Below the pieces are notes generated by a model that was not told where the DNA came from, did not search any database, and saw nothing but the letters and a program-made list of their open reading frames with translations. A DNA stretch of 31,994 nt, from contig DASTCG010000144.1 of assembly GCA_035711385.1 (NCBI GenBank), positions 1-31,994 of the forward strand, read 5' to 3'. Shown in pieces: positions 31,462 to 31,994 of the stretch; the stretch's first letter is position 1; each line of letters starts with the position of its first letter. The stretch is from JACDAN01 sp035711385 (GTDB lineage: Bacteria; Actinomycetota; Thermoleophilia; Gaiellales; Gaiellaceae). The position numbers were made by a program, and so were the translations under genes.

Positions 31462-31994
31462 CGCATCCGACGGTCGCGCGACAGAGCTACAACTTCACGC
31501 TTGCGATCCTGATCCTCGCGGGGATCTCGATCGCGCTGCAGCAGACCATGGTCGTGCCCGCCCTGCCCGCCCTCCAGCGCGAGTTCGACACGACGACGGC
31601 GTGGGCGACATGGCTCCTGACCGGCTTCCTGCTGTCCGCGTCCGTCGCGACGCCCTTGCTCGGCCGGCTGGGCGACCAGTACGGGAAGGAGCGGATGCTG
31701 CTCATCAGCATGCTCATCTTCTTCACGGGCAGCGTCCTGGCCATCTTCGCGCCGAGCATCGCCGTGCTGATCGGCTGCCGAGTGCTGCAGGGCGCGGGCG
31801 CCGCGGTCTTCCCGCTCAGCTTCGCGATCATCAAGGACGAGTTTCCCGCCGAGAAGGTCGGCGTCGCGGTTGGGTCGGTCTCGGCCGTCTTCGCGGTCGG
31901 CGGAGGCCTCGGGCTCGTGCTCTCCGGCGTGATCATGGACTCGCTCTCGTGGCACTGGCTCTTCGTGGTCGGCGCCGTCGCCGTCGGGATCGCG
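31458..31994 (+). CDS. MFS drug-exporter-like transporter, N-terminal part (cut by window edge)
   Basis: A frame opening at GTG 31458 runs off the window after 179 codons. The visible part starts MTHPTVARQSYNFTLAILIL and contains about five membrane helices. The first ends TMVVPALPALQREFDTTTAW, the pattern of the 14-helix DHA2 (EmrB/QacA) group of proton-driven exporters. Motif A is GRLGDQYGKERML between helices 2 and 3, followed by GCRVLQGAGAAVFPLSFAII and a Gly-rich motif-C-like helix (VGGGLGLVLSGVI). The start overlaps the acetyltransferase stop as GTGA. The transported compound is unknown, and the rest of the gene lies outside. Confidence 0.9.
   Translation, partial: MTHPTVARQSYNFTLAILILAGISIALQQTMVVPALPALQREFDTTTAWATWLLTGFLLSASVATPLLGRLGDQYGKERMLLISMLIFFTGSVLAIFAPSIAVLIGCRVLQGAGAAVFPLSFAIIKDEFPAEKVGVAVGSVSAVFAVGGGLGLVLSGVIMDSLSWHWLFVVGAVAVGIA

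Overview
The window is about 70% GC, densely coded and rich in GTG and TTG starts. The gene order resembles the conserved pepP-efp-accB-accC-nusB-ispA-tlyA-recN block known from Bacillus and Actinomycetota. Gene content, GC bias and sparse Shine-Dalgarno (SD) use suggest an actinomycete, most likely of class Thermoleophilia; this placement is inference. It is ordinary chromosome. I saw no rRNA, tRNA, CRISPR array, insertion sequence or phage gene.

Layout. 1-930: end of an Xaa-Pro aminopeptidase and elongation factor P. 917-1773 (minus): an aminoglycoside-phosphotransferase-like gene broken by a one-base frameshift. 1797-5669: a DUF1361 membrane protein, then a biotin carboxyl carrier protein fused to a carboxyltransferase-like domain that has lost its metal ligands, overlapping biotin carboxylase. 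5743-8619: a tight, mostly overlapping run of nusB, a small helical XseB-like protein, a polyprenyl synthase, tlyA and nadK. 8641-12129: recN and pyrG, the latter behind a probable leader peptide. 12140-12911 (minus): a secreted protein with 29 consecutive prolines and a 46-residue membrane peptide. 13105-17124: M20 peptidase, DUF3866 protein, aldo/keto reductase and alanine dehydrogenase. 17121-17270 (minus): a 49-residue membrane peptide. 17363-20693: deoB, deoA and fpg. 20695-24554: sugar-nucleotide epimerase, O-antigen-ligase-like polymerase, ECF-type sigma factor and a probable membrane partner, closed by a hairpin terminator. 24634-26486: two tandem L,D-transpeptidases. 26483-30259 (minus): glutaredoxin followed by a 1169-residue cyclase/ATPase/solute-binding fusion. 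30302-31994: recO, a GNAT acetyltransferase and the start of an MFS exporter.

Two features stand out at the protein level. One is the cytoplasmic fusion of a class III nucleotide cyclase, a STAND/AAA-type ATPase with a helical region, and a full oligopeptide-binding (SBP family 5) domain. It looks like a one-protein peptide sensor with cyclic-nucleotide output. The other is the carrier protein carrying a catalytically dead carboxyltransferase domain.

At the DNA level, about a dozen genes have a TAnnnT-type -10 box ending 6-10 bases before the start codon. This is the geometry of leaderless transcripts, and it settles several starts. In three cases the box includes the stop codon of the preceding gene.
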